From Nemertoderma westbladi (lineage: Eukaryota > Xenacoelomorpha > Nemertodermatida > Nemertodermatidae), in assembly GCA_032718475.1 (NCBI GenBank), contig JAUCBJ010004405.1, positions 1 through 64,000 on the forward strand: a stretch of 64,000 nucleotides of DNA, in the 5' to 3' direction. Position numbers and translations under genes: made by a program. The notes under the pieces were generated by a model. It did not search any database. It saw nothing but the letters and a program-made list of their open reading frames with translations, and was not told the DNA's origin. This document shows positions 41,770-54,480 of this stretch, piece by piece. Numbering within the stretch: the stretch's first letter is position 1; the number at the start of each line of letters is the position of its first letter.

Positions 41770-44700
41770 CTCCCCGGGTTTAATAGGGTTAAAGGATCAG
41801 GTTAGTAAAGGAGCAGGTTACCGAGGCGTGTTGGGGGAACCAAAACAATAACCGAAAATTAACGCTTGTAACAAGATTATGCAGGTTACTTAATTGGGTC
41901 TTTGGTCTTTGTTTTGTACTCTCCCGAAACTCCACGCCATCTACCAACCCGTATCATACTGATACTTCTGGTGGATTTTATCTATGTTCTACGTCTACCC
42001 GCAACCAACGTTGGTTTCTGCGGTTCCAGATTGTGAGACCATACAAACATACCTTAAAGTATATACTACACATATAGTTATGGAGCATTACATGTAAGAC
42101 ATGTATATGCATAGACATAGACATGCATATTAGCAAATTGCTTATACATAATTACACATCAATTTTTAAGCAACATGCCTATTACTCAATCTGATTGTTT
42201 GATTTATGCGCCTCATATATAGGGTATAACCTGTATGTATAGGGTATAGGGTATATATAGAGATAGGACATGGAACATCAATTACTTTTCAGTAAGCTCA
42301 ATTATTCGAGGTATTAGGGCATTAAAGCTGCACACTCCACACAGGATGAACTATTACCCTGATGATAACGCACAGAATCCTAAGTTAGTTCTTCACCACA
42401 AACGGGGCCAGTAAACTACCCTGGGGCTTCCTTCCTGTAGTCAGACATTCTCATAGCTTCAATCTATATAGCTGTTGTAGAGGAGTGCTTTATTACATAG
42501 GATAGTCGTGGCTCAACTATTTCTTGATTTAATTTTTGAGAAACGCTCACACACAGTATGTGAGGAGAGGAAATCATGAGGTCGTAGGGGGGATGAAGCG
42601 TGATTTCCTCGACTAACCGGAAGTGCGCTAAGCAAATCTCGAGGCCAATTGGCACCAGTTTTAATGATGGTAATTCCTGCCGGGTGCGAGAAATTCTGTT
42701 GGTGAATTTAATGAATAAAACCTTGGTCCATATTAATGTAAGAAAAATGTATCAATTCAGTTAATATTAGCACACTTCTACAAACTTCTACACAGCCTTC
42801 TTCTTCGGCAGTACGAAGACTATGATATGCATGTAAACACAGTAATACACCTTTCATTAATATGCTTTAGTACATGTAGAAATATCTACCTTCAAAGTTG
42901 ATACGGAACATTCCAATTTGAAGAGCTTCCAAGGTCGAATTCACCAGACAGGCCCCAGTTAACATAATAAATGTATTGGTAATAGTTCTATCTAAACTTT
43001 AGGTTCAAGGGATGTACCTTTTTCCGGTTTTAGTTTCAATGTAGAAGTAAATTAAAGTTAAAGGTAAAAAACAATACAGAAAACCTGGAGGCTCCTCTCT
43101 CTTTACCGTTGTTATCTATAAGGTAAGATAGACTCCTCGCTAACTAAAAAGGCCAAATACTGTTGTTACATTTCAACCCATTTTCTTTCTTTCCATATTT
43201 CTTCCAACCATTTGTCGGGTATCCATTACAGCTTGGGCTGTAGCCTCTATTCCAATGTACCTACAATTTAGTCTAATAATTTTGCACTATTCTAGATGAG
43301 CAACCAACAAGGCAAAAACTATTAATGTTAAAAATCTACGGAACAGGAGTGGGAAATTCGATTCCACTTTTAGCTAATGAACAGTGACACATACTGAAGC
43401 CATAAATCTTACGAATTACAACAAAGTACAGTACGATGAAGGCATGCATGTTGCGTAACAAGATACTCACAAAGGAATTCTTGCACAGCTAGTTAATGGA
43501 TTAAAAATAATCATATTCTAAACAACATGCACGTTGCTTATGCAAAATTATAATTTTTCATGAGAAAGAGACAATATCGTTAAGTTAACATGAATATATT
43601 ATGGATATTATTCTGCTGAAAAATATATGAGATTGTTAATGTTATTATTTTAAAATTTAAGATAAAACTCATTACTGTTTCTGGTATGCACTGCACGTGT
43701 GTATATGTTGAGTAGTAAATCTATCAAAGTCTTATCCATCGAAGCAATGTGAGTTATGTAGTGTCATGTTCTTAAAAATTCTGTTGCTGTAGGCGTCATT
43801 ATTTCATTTAATATCTGAGATAACAGTGATGTGTACAGATCAGTACATAAACTTCAAAACACTCTCTATGAAGGCAGAGTGGGTGACCAAGGAAAAGCAG
43901 TCATCACCAAGTTGCTGACTTCTCAACAACAGGCAACTGTGAAGAATACGAAAGTAGGTCAGAATAACGTTAATCACCGTCAGATAACCAGAAGACAGTC
44001 TGTTGGGAATTAGGCCTATTTAGTCGAGCAAGCACTGATGCAGGATTCCATAGCCATGGGTTACCTACTCACTGCAGAAAGTGCAAAGAGCTGGTCCGGT
44101 ACCCGTGTTACCAATGTACCTCTCTCGCACGCACCCTGTAGTGCATGCGAGAGAAAGGCTGGGGTATTAAGTAGGACTACTACAGGTAACAAAGCTAGTT
44201 AATGAAGCGAACGCCATATATATATTGGGGGCAGTTTTATTAGGGTAAGTTTACTTTGGATCGGTTCTTTGTTGCGTCGCTCTGCTGTGCCGATATGCTC
44301 GGCTTCTTTCCCTATCTAACCCCTTGTTGACGGGGAAGGGACAGTGCTAATATAAGTTGATAGTGAAGCGTGACGCTATTTTTTCTCAAGAGGGAATGTT
44401 TGATATATTAAACAACATTTTGCCATATTTTACAAGAATTCTACCAACAGCTCCTAATAACTACTTGACTAAGTAAGGTATTGGAAAATAAAGTCATGCC
44501 TTTCTCCCCCTTTAAAATAATTTAGTTATGCCTTGAATTATTATTGCATAGATTTCAGTATTTGGTAAATTTCAGTATTCTATGGAATTTTGAATGACAT
44601 TATTTGAATTTTAAATAGTTTTGCAGTTAACTGAGCCTCAGACTCAATTTCTTCATTGTTCAGACGAAAGGCGTCGAAACCATAATAAATTATATTTTGT

Positions 44701-45134
44701 TTCGGTAATAAAATTTATGAATTTCCTCTATAGCAATGCATCAAGTAATCATTACTCATTACAAAATTGTTGTAGCTGTAATAGCCATTTGCTAAATATA
44801 AAGAGAACATTTTGTCAAATTTGTACAACATGTGTGTGTAAGGTTAGAAATTTAATTATACAAACATTTTTACGCTAACATTGATCCAATTCTACTGTGG
44901 TTCACCAGAAACAGAGGCTATTGATTATACCAGATGGTGGCTGGATCCTTCACCATTATTATCATTGCCGCTAACAAAATGAAAGTCATTGTCTTGTAAA
45001 ATGGATGTTAAAGTGGACATAAACAAAGAACATCTTTACAGACCACCTACACCAACATCAAAATTAGAATCGTGTTTAAAATGGAATCTAAGCAATCATT
45101 TTTTTTATATACTCACTCACTACTCCGGTTAAAC
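41770..45134. other. Unassigned part of intron 1
   Basis: No gene supported. Visible items: AGGAGCAGGTTAC with CCAAAACAATAA at 41811-41851, the reverse complement of a motif in the foldback at 50579-50715; TAGGGTATA-type short repeats near 42220-42255; and a hairpin with a stem of about 13 bp at 44120-44155 (CTCTCGCACGCAC / GTGCATGCGAGAG). Confidence 0.5.
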
Positions 45135-46405
45135 ACGAAGTGGGGCCTTCGCGCAGCACGTGAAATGAGTTAATGCTAAGTATCAACTCGAAAGGATTAT
45201 AAAAACATAGGAGAAGATTTTCCCGGAAAACGTTAACCCTCTAGCGGGAGACTGGGTAACTGAAGAAGGAAGGATTAGTTTCCCTACAAAGCCACAGCCT
45301 ATGGTCTATTACATATCTACCAAGTTTCCGATTGACGGATCATAAATAACGAAATGTTGGAAGGTTTTCACTTTCATACATTTAGCCCTCTAGCGGCATA
45401 TTAAAGAACTACGGATCGATCACCTTCCTCACAAAGACGAGGCATGTGGTCTAGTACATACCGGTACTGTATATTCCAAAATTCAGCTTAAATAGATTAA
45501 GATCAAGGAATTCGCGAAGGTTATCACTTTCCTACATTTCGCCCTCTAGCGGCAGACTCGAAAACTCCGGACCGATTACTGTCCACACAAAGACTTAGGA
45601 TGTCTTCTAGTACATATATGACAAGTTTCAGCGTAATCAGATCATAAACAACTAAATGGAAGAATAATTTCACATTCGGGACATTTCGCCCTCTAGCGGC
45701 AGACTGGAGAACTGCAGACAGATTAGCCTCCTTTGAAATTTACAGCTAATGGTCTAGTACATACTTCCCAAGTTTCAGCTTAAACGGATTAAAAGCAAAG
45801 AAATGGGTGGCCATTTAATGTTTAGACATGTGGCCCTCTAGCGGGAGACTGGAAAACTTCGGACCGATTACAATCCACACAAAGACTCAGGATGTTATCT
45901 AGTACATATATGACAAGTTTCAGCGTAATCAGATCATAAACAACTAAATGGAAGAATAATTTCACATTCGGGACATTTCGCCCTCTAGCGGCAGACTGGA
46001 GAACTGCAGATAGATTAGCCTCCTTTGAAATTTACAGCTAATGGTCTAGTACATACTTCCCAAGTTTCAGCTTAAACGGATTAAAAGCAAAGAAATGGGT
46101 GGCCATTTAATGTTTAGACATGTGGCCCTCTAGCGGGAGACCATTGCACTGATGGTGTCTGAAAGTCTCTCAAAAATCTCAACTTTTGCTCATATTGATA
46201 CCTACAAATTTTCAACTTGGCAGCTTTAAATCCGACAAAGTTATTAGCATGTCAAAATCGTAACGACGACGACAACGACGACGACGACAACGACGACGAC
46301 GACAACGACGACGACGACGACGACGACAACTATTTGCATAAATTGACCCACCCCCTAACAGTGTCAATTCGCTAAGGCTCCGCCAACTTCGTGGCTCGCC
46401 CCACA
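45135..46405. mobile_element. Pearl/Helentron-like non-autonomous element
   Basis: The left end has GGGGCCTTCGCGCAGCACG. Seven core repeats of 145-156 bp follow (45237-46136), then an (ACG/AAC)n microsatellite (46261-46330), then a right end with CGCTAAGGCTC and CTTCGTGGCTCGCCCCACA. Short subterminal inverted GTGGGGC occurs at both ends. Core repeats, microsatellite and conserved termini match the published layout of bivalve pearl elements and other Helentron-derived non-autonomous elements. No Rep/helicase gene is present. Confidence 0.65.
45237..46136 (+). repeat. Seven core repeats, each with a CTCF-like motif
   Basis: CCCTCTAGCGG starts at 45237, 45386, 45542, 45689, 45834, 45981 and 46126, with spacings of 149, 156, 147, 145, 147 and 145 bp. 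Units 4-5 and 6-7 form a near-identical dimer duplication. In units 3, 4 and 6 the context TCGCCCTCTAGCGGC differs from the reverse-orientation CTCF consensus GCGCCMYCTRSTGGY at two positions. Confidence 0.9.
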
Positions 46406-48470
46406 ATGCTATTCCTATGGTGAAGGAGACAAATATAAAAAATCATCAGTTATTTCCTCTAAAAAGCACAAAGGAACTCCCTTTCAGCTCTTTAAGGGGA
46501 GAGTAATGAAGCTATGAAGTGGTCAGCTTGCCTGTGGCAGGTTTCTAAGCTAAGGTGGAAAAGCGATATGACAACATCAGCCTAATTAGTGGTGAGGTGA
46601 AGATGCCATGCGTAGGGGATCTGACCTGGTACACTCCAAATACCTCTGATAAGATGGATTCGGGATGGCAGGTCCACTTAGAACGGGGTTGGCCGCAATT
46701 TCAATCATTCGATGACTGCCTGACAAGCTTAACTTACAGTGCCGTATACTGCGGAGGGTCCTATCGCATACATAGGTAATGTTCTCAAATGGATTCATGT
46801 TAATAAGTCAAGAATCATAGGAAATGTAGGGGCCCCTAGGGTATCTCTACCAGTGTGTGTGTACCCAGGTGCTATATTAATATCTAGATGAAATAGCTTT
46901 GGAGGTTGGAGCATTGATCAATAATGCAATTAAATTGCCGCCATGGAGTTAGTCGTCGTTGGTAGTGAGATAGTATACAATTTGTCATGTACAATGTGTT
47001 GGGTTTTTTAAGGAAGGAGTTTTTGTAACTAACAACATTGCACATTTTATATACACGAACAATAATTATCCTACTGAAATTTTTGAAGGCGAAATCAATG
47101 TATCCATTTATTTTCGATAGTCTGGTTTGAGTCTTTCACTCCACAAACTACAAAAAGAAATAGAATCGGGCATTAAACCCAAAAATAGTACATACTCACT
47201 AAGGCCTTCAAAACAAAACATCTCCATGAATTCTGGGAAAGGAGCATATTATTCAAACCAAAACAAATAAACGAGAGTCAATAACAGTTTCATTGTATGA
47301 TCATCAGATTTATTTAGGTAAATTTTTCCCCGGAGAGGATTCCATCTTGATTGCGTCATTACCCCCCCCCCCCCCCCCCCCCCCCCATCCTCCACCTAGC
47401 TACAATGTTTTTATTGTTGTACCAGCTTTACTCGAATTGAAGAATCTATCCCTCTCAAACACAGGTGAGATTATCAAGAAAATTATCAAATTAAATCGAT
47501 AATACCAATGAGACTGATGGCATAAATAAATATATCATATAATATTAGTTAGTGGTGTGATTGCACATCCTGTCTGTTACACATTGAATGCCTTTAGCTA
47601 CAGATTTAATGCGATTTACTGCAGTAGCCCCACTACCGACATAACTAACGATTCGTTAGGCTGAGGCCAATCCGCATGTGGCAGGATGTAGCCGCACTCC
47701 TAGCACCAGTAGCAACATACCGGGTCCGGTGTGTGTCAATCCGACTCTGGCTAGCATAGCTTGGAAACCACGGAGAGGAAATCAGATTACCACAAGAGTT
47801 AAGTCAATTTGTAAAATGTATTTAGTGGCCGGTTCAAGTGAGAAAGTAAATTTAATCACGACCTTCGGGTGGCTGTGTTCGGCCGCCTCTGCTTGTATAT
47901 ATTGAGCTAAAAGCTCTATCTATGTTTTTCTTGCATTTAAGGTAGGTACAGTAGGAATTCCACTTTTTGTAAATTCCACTTTGGCATTCAGGTGGGATCG
48001 AGCTCTTGTACACCATGTCAGAAATCTAGCATCCCTACTACAACTATCAGCATGCTGCATTGCAGCTGCATTATATATATTACATATACATTTATAACTA
48101 CTACTAATTCACTCCATGAGGTCGCCAAAGCACAAGATTATGCACTGATTAGTCCTCACGGCGAAAGCAATGTCCTGCAAAGCGGAGGTAGATCCGTTCA
48201 AGTGTCAAGCTAGGGGAGAGTAATGGAACACCTCCAAGGTTGTATTGAGTCTGATTGGAGATGTGTTCATTGTACTTGACACAATGAACACGGTGCTCTC
48301 TTAGCAAAACATTAATTATCATTGCATTATCAGAACTTCTTTATAACTTAATGGCTAGGCCATCCTCTCACAGGCAAGTTTTGGTGGACCGCATGTTCCG
48401 TAGCTAAACGAACTTGTATTACAAAAGTTGCTCGAGTGGTGAGGTGGGCCTTAGTAGAAGAAACATCAGG
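46406..48470. other. Unassigned part of intron 1
   Basis: No supported gene. The ORF at 46555-46779 + has several Cys and Trp but no recognisable domain; GT at its end (46778) gives a weak donor, and I found no matching acceptor or phase. A C25 tract is at 47362-47386. Confidence 0.5.
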
Positions 48471-49338
48471 CAAAACACGGATAGTTATAAAACCCGAAAA
48501 AAACGAAAAGGACGAAATTATTAACGAAAATATCGAAATTATAAAACTTTAAATAAAATCTAACTTTCCAGTGAGATCGGTATTATTAGAAGGCACACTT
48601 TACATTTTTTAATTAATAAAATCCGATAATTTCGCCCCATTTTCGACCCTAAAAGTAATTTAATACCAAATACTGCCTCTGCTGATTGGTTGTTAGGGGT
48701 GATCCAATGATTGCAAAACACCACAAGATGGCGCTCAAATTAGGACAGTACAGTCAGAGTGCGAGTACAGTCAGAGTACAGTTATAGCGACTGCTGGACT
48801 GCAATTCTGTAGTTACGTTCACCTGTTCACATCCGCCGCGCCGCGTCACGTGCCTGACAGTCACTGTAGGCCTACAGTGCACACCTAGGCCAGGTAGCGC
48901 TAAAGGTACCGTATGCCGTAATGCAAACAACATTTCATATGGGAATTACATCGTTGCAGTATTGGGTTAGGGTACCGGACCGCTTCTTTCAACTTTGCCG
49001 CTTCAGGCTGTACCGTACCATATGCTTGTACTGTACAGTAATACACCAGTAGGCCCCTATACTGATCTGTTGATGCTGAGTCATTCATCCAAGCTGCCAT
49101 TATTGGTCAACACCCAACAACCAACCAGTAGACAGTATTTGGTATTAAATTACTTTTAAGGTCGAAAATGGGGCGAAATTATCGGATTTTATTAATTAAA
49201 AAATGTAAAGTGTGACTTATAATTATACTCATCTTATTGGAAAGCGAGATTTTGTAGATTGTTTGATAATTTTGATATTTTCGCTGATAAATTCGTCTTT
49301 TTCGTTATTTTCGGGTTTTACAACTATCCGCAAAACAC
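48471..49338. mobile_element. 852-bp MITE with long terminal inverted repeats and 8-bp TSD
   Basis: Perfect 8-bp direct repeats CAAAACAC (48471-48478 and 49331-49338) flank the element 48479-49330. The arms are inverted over about 240 bp: GGATAGTTATAAAACCCG pairs with CGGGTTTTACAACTATCC, and inner arms share TTTACATTTTTTAATTAATA and CGATAATTTCGCCCCATTTT. The 8-bp TSD is what hAT-superfamily transposases produce. There is no transposase ORF, so it is non-autonomous. Confidence 0.85.
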
Positions 49339-50426
49339 AGCGCTGTTTTCTTGTATGAAACACTGAATTACTACAGCAACAAACTACAGGTATTACTGAC
49401 AATTTTCTTATATTGTAAGATACGGTACAATATAAAGTTGTGCAAAGTTATGTGCGTGTATGTTATTTTTCTGAGAATTTTTGATAATTATTTACGAGAG
49501 AATTTAAACGGCCCAGCCCAACAATTCAATATCATAAGGGTTGAGGAGAAATGCTATATAAAAATGACATGAATCAATTTCTAAACCAAGTTAATTAACT
49601 CAAGCTCCCATAGCTCTCAATGAAACTCTTTATGGTTATAATTGCATCATAAATCGAAGGCATGTGACTATAATGTAGATACAGTCCCACAGGAGTACCC
49701 AAGCCATTCATATATTGAATTATTAATATACTATTACTCAAACTGGAAACCATAAAGTCGGTTTCATTATAAGATTCCCTACTAAGGAAGTTGGCCTGGT
49801 TATTGCCTTTATAATTTATTAACTGTAAATTAATTACATCTTGCTATAAATGCATACTATGAGTAAACGTCAGTATACAATTACGTTAAATCTCTGCCAG
49901 TATAATTTCTATTTTGATTGATTTTAATATGTTAGTGCGTGAGTGCCTGGTGAGGATGGCTTTACTGCCAATAACAACCCAGATCAGGTGCACAGGAAAT
50001 TATGACTGTTTGAGATCCCAATAATGTTATCGGGCCCAGAGTTAGCAATATGGTCGGTTGGTGAGATAAATGTGATTAAAATAATATTCAAATATAATGA
50101 TTTTTTTTTTACATAAATCCATATTTATAAATTTACATTTTTTGACCTGGCCTCAACTTAAATAATCTACCTACTATATTACTGATATACTAATTAATAC
50201 CAAAATTATTTTGTAGTCTTATTCTAAAATTTGTATGCATTTTAGAATTTATATTTAGAGATAGCCTGTATATCATTCGTTTAACTACCGAGAGGGAATC
50301 ATGTTAGACCCCCCCCCCCCTTTTTATCTCTCGAAAAAACTTCGTAAGATGATCTTGTTGAAACAAATTTTGAAACAAATGTTGAAACAATTCATATTTC
50401 ATTTAATTATAAAAAATGTAGGTTAT
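49339..50426. other. Unassigned part of intron 1
   Basis: AT-rich sequence with a C12 tract at 50309-50320. No gene or transposon signature found. Confidence 0.5.
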
Positions 50427-50870
50427 CCCCCCCCCCCCCCCCCCCCGGTAAGCAGCAATCTTTGCCCGCGAGAAAGCTTCGCCCGGAGCAATCTTCGCCC
50501 TTAAAATGAGCAACTATCGCCCGGCGGAAACCTTCGCCCGCAGGCAATCTTCGCCCCTGAGCAACCTTCGCCCAATAAACAATTATTGTTTTGGTTAGAA
50601 TAACCCATCTCTGTAACCTGCTCCTTTCCCTCAATAAGTAACACCATCGTTTATTGTTTTGGTTAGAAAAAGCCTTCTCTGTATCCTGCTCCTTTCCCTC
50701 AATTTGTTACTCAAATGGTTACTAACACAAATCTTATTGGACGAAGGTTGCTCGCGGGCGAAGATTGCCTTGCGGGCGAAGGTTCCACCGGGCGAAGGTT
50801 GTATGCGGGCGCAGATTGGACGCGGGCGAAGGTTGTACGTGGGCGAAGATTGCACCCAACCCCCCCTCCC
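50427..50870. mobile_element. Foldback with arms of short tandem CTTCGCCCG repeats
   Basis: After a C20 tract (50427-50446), the left arm (50455-50573) holds about eight units of AGCAATCTTCGCCCG type at 14-20-bp spacing. The right arm (50740-50852) holds about seven units of the reverse complement (CGGGCGAAGGTTG). The loop (50574-50715) is two direct copies of a unit of about 70 bp with TTATTGTTTTGGTTAGAA and CCTGCTCCTTTCCCTCAAT. A family of foldback elements with repetitive arms is implied; it is not one I recognise. Confidence 0.82.
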
Positions 50871-51634
50871 CTTAATTCTTTTGACTGAATATAATTTAAG
50901 ATAATTTTTTGTTTTTATTACTTTAGTAGGAGTATATAATACAATAGTATTCCATATTATATACAGACTAAATATAGAAGTTTTTTTTTTTTTTTTAATA
51001 TCCACAGAAGAGTAGGGAACAACGTCATATTAAATGCGCGGTTCACCACTTTAAACTAATTATTGACTTTATTCCCCGGGGTTCTATATAAAAAATGGAT
51101 AGCCACATGGCGCCAATATATGAGTACCAGCGTGTATGTAGGGAGGTATGTGCAGTCAGCTAGTAGTAGTAAGTAGTATATCCTGTACGGTAATGTATAA
51201 CACGTTATTGGTGGTGATGGACCAGCATGCAGGATGCCTGTACAGTAATTTGCATTGGTAATTTGCTCTCTCGGGCCCTGTAAAGAGAGCTACTTGGTCA
51301 AACCTTGCATCTATCTATCTATCACATGGTTAAAGAAGCAACCTAGTCCGCAGTCCATTTTCAACGTAATATTTTTGTAATATATGAAGATAAAAATATA
51401 TAAAAATTATATGGAGATGAAATAAGGGCCTAAATCTTTCTATCATATTTTTTTATATTTACATTATTCTATAATTTTTCATATTTTCTTCACATGTAAA
51501 GGATTCACAAGGAGCATAATAACCCTTTTCCTATAAATAATAGGAAAATGATTAAAACTTTTTGTGAGAAGGAAATAATTGACATATTTTATATAGCTTC
51601 ACCATGTTACTATTGGGTATTGTTCTATTTGCAG

Positions 51635-51793
51635 GGTTTTCGGTTGCCCATAGCAACTCTATGCTCAAGTTAGCCCCAGCATTTGCTGTAAAAGATGTTG
51701 GTGAGGACATTGTCATGACTTGTACATGGTTTGGTTCGGGACGACCAATCAAATTCACTTGGGAATCTCCTAATGGTGATGAAATCGATACAG
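51635..51793 (+). CDS. NCAM/fasciclin II-like gene, exon 2 (first half of Ig domain 1)
   Basis: Acceptor TTCTATTTGCAG|GG at 51634/51635 and donor ACAG|GTGGGT at 51793/51794. The exon is 159 nt, phase 1 in and out. It encodes the remainder of the signal region, then beta strands A-C of an I-set Ig domain: V-G-E-D-I-V-M-T-C with the B-strand cysteine, and F-T-W with the C-strand tryptophan, then E-S-P-N-G. This W-x-S-P-N-G arrangement is a typical NCAM Ig1 feature. The open frame continues upstream to an ATG at 51604, but that stretch overlaps the branch/polypyrimidine region and is better read as intron. Expected role: membrane-bound or secreted neural-type cell adhesion. Confidence 0.85.
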
Positions 51794-51823
51794 GTGGGTG
51801 ACATCTATTATCTATTCTGTAAC

Positions 51824-51935
51824 TTTTGTTGGGCGCAGCTTTGCAAAGTCGACAATGACGTCCATGTGGGATCGAACTGGTGACCTCAGTTTGGAAGTCT
51901 GACGCTCTAACGTTTGAGCTAGCGGCTATAAGCGG
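51824..51935 (-). mobile_element. tRNA-derived SINE in intron 2
   Basis: On the - strand: A box TAGCTCAAACGTTAGAGCG, B box AGTTCGATCCC, then a short tail CTTTGCAAAGCTGCGCCCAA. It lies 31 bp downstream of the exon-2 donor. A truncated tail copy occurs at 38766-38812. Confidence 0.8.
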
Positions 51936-53879
51936 TAAAAGAAAGACTTGGAAATACTACGACCTGATACCTTGTATGTCCGAAATTTACCTCCTCATGG
52001 CTTCCCATCTGTCAATACCATATTCCACTGCCACTGTGCTCAATCCTACTGTACTTGGCCGTCTTTAACCACTCGCTTGAGAATCGCCTGAGCAATATTA
52101 TGTTAACAATAAACATAAACAATGATACAGTATGTGGCTTCTATCTATAAAAAATAACTTCACCTGGTCTACTACAATATTAAAAAGCTCGTTCCTATTT
52201 TCTGCAGCAATAGGCCTTCTTGATAATTTGACGTAAAAAAAGTCATCTTCTTAAAGCAACTTTTAGTTCCGCTCTGCCTCCCATAAGGTTTAAGGCGTTA
52301 CAACCACATTATTTCTCTAGCGTTTTGTACTTATTACCATTTCATAGATGAGGTACTTACTCTCCCAGGGGTATAGATTAAACCAGTCATCTCCCCCTGT
52401 TACAGCTGCTAATTATTCCACACTGTTGCATAGCATTCACTCTAGTTAGCCATATCTATGCTAATAAGCTTCTCTGTGCTAAATACCCCACCTGGGGGCC
52501 TATTATTATAAACTATCTGTCCCAACATTTTATATTCTGATCAAGTTGGATATGCCATCCATCACTTTTGCAAGTACATTGTACACTTTAGTATGGTAAA
52601 GGAAGAATATGTTGGGTGGTATATCATAATATATAATTTATAAGAAAGTTTGTGAGTTTAAATATATCGGTGTTTTGGAAAGAATAGATCATAAGATAAG
52701 GTTGACTATCTATCCCTGTATCCATTGCTGAATATATTCAGAAATAGTTTTATTTTGAATAAATGATTCATCAATTGTTTAATCCCCTCGGGTATTTATC
52801 ATCAACCTTGACTAACCTATCTGTTATTAATATATATGGTTTACTCTCGAGGTTTTATTGACTTGTCAGTTTGTACTCAGTAAGGTGTTATTCATAAACC
52901 CACATATTCTAAAGAGTGCCTCCTAATCTGAAAGATTAAAGTAGATCTAAATCCGAAATGTTTTGTTGAAAACATTCTGTAAGCCTGTTTATAACTAACT
53001 ACAGGAATATAAAGTTAGACCACTTTTAACTATAATTTATGTTGCCCTTTTATCTAAATAAATACACTGTACCTTAAATTTGGTAAATGTAGGCAACAAA
53101 ATCCAAAAATCACAGTAACCATTGGTGCGCACTCCAGCTTAGAGCTGTAATATAGTGGTGGACGATTAGGAGTAAAGACATATTATATGCTGTACAACGG
53201 TAACGGTACCGGTACCGCGGTAGTAATCTGATTCTTTATTAATAATAATGCAGATTCTGCTATCGAATTCAGCATTCCAGCACGCCCGCAACGCCCTCAT
53301 ATACATTCCTTTTTGTCAGTAATCATTCACCCTACCTCATTAGATATTATATACAATGGAAAACACGTAACCTGCCCTTAACCTATTCTACACAATTGGC
53401 CTACAGTTTAGGCTTACAGCAGAATCGTGATATCTGTATATTTCCTGTAGATCTCGAAATCAATCAAGGCAAGGACATACTTAAATTCATGTATTAAAAT
53501 TTGTGATTCGATATTTTGGTTTTTCAGACTTACTATTTATTTTATATTCGACATTTTGAATTTTGATATCTTTTGGGTTTCGATATTTTGTTAGCTTTTC
53601 TTACTTCTGTAGACAAATTTTAATAATTAACAATTTTGGGACTGTTTGTTAGTGTTAATGCGCTCCGTTTAGCAGTATTGCTTTCATAAATTATCAATGT
53701 ACCAATATATCGATATCTATTTCCACAAATTAGACTTTTCCTATTAGACTTGAAATTATGCATGACTTACTTGAGTATATGAATAACAATTGGTAAGCCG
53801 TGTTTTGTCCGTTTGTGACCATAAAACACTAGACATTTATTTATTCAAAACGATGAATCAAAAAAGGTTAAAAAATTTA
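51936..53879. other. Intron 2, left part
   Basis: No gene seen. AT-rich intronic DNA; a GGTAACGGTACCGGTACCGCGG run near 53200 is a short GC-rich palindromic cluster. Confidence 0.55.
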
Positions 53880-54480
53880 ATTCCCTGAAATTATTAGGTC
53901 ATGTAATTTGTAACTTTTATGGTGGGTTGAGAGATGGTTATTATATGATTGTTTCATTAATATATTATCATAAATAGTGCTGGGAAAAAATTAATGTAAG
54001 TTTGATCTGGGTGCCCCCCCCCCCCCCCCCGTCTAGATTGTTATTGAAAAGAAGCTAAAATTCCAATAGTTATTTTATCGATATATAAAAACTCTGCCTT
54101 AGCCATTCCTTAGTATGTTTGTGAGTTGCGGAAAATAACTCCTAACGTTTATTATTGTGTTATAAAAACTAAATGAAAATTCCCTGAAATTATTAGGTCA
54201 TGTAATTTGTAACTTTTATGGTGGGTTGAGAGATGGTTATTATATGATTGTTTCATTAATATATTATCATAAATAGTGCTGGGAAAAAATTAATGTAAGT
54301 TTGATCTGGGTGCCCCCCCCCCCCCCCCCCCCCGTCTAGATTGTTATTGAAAAGAAGCTAAAATTCCAGTAGTTATTTTATCGATATATAAAAACTCTGC
54401 CTTAGCCATTCCTTAGTATGTTTGTGAGTTGCGGAAAATAACTCCTAACGTTTATTATTGTGTTATAAAAACTAAATGAA
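53880..54480. repeat. 299-bp tandem duplication in intron 2
   Basis: Two adjacent copies, offset by 299 bp, are identical by eye except for the length of an internal C tract (17 and 21) and one A/G difference (CCAATAG versus CCAGTAG). The near-identity implies a recent duplication, or an assembly duplication. Confidence 0.92.

Noticed and set aside
46555-46779. 74-residue ORF with Cys and Trp as a possible Ig-gene exon
   Set aside because: No acceptor with the phase used by this gene and no Ig strand pattern. The Ig1 halves join directly without it.
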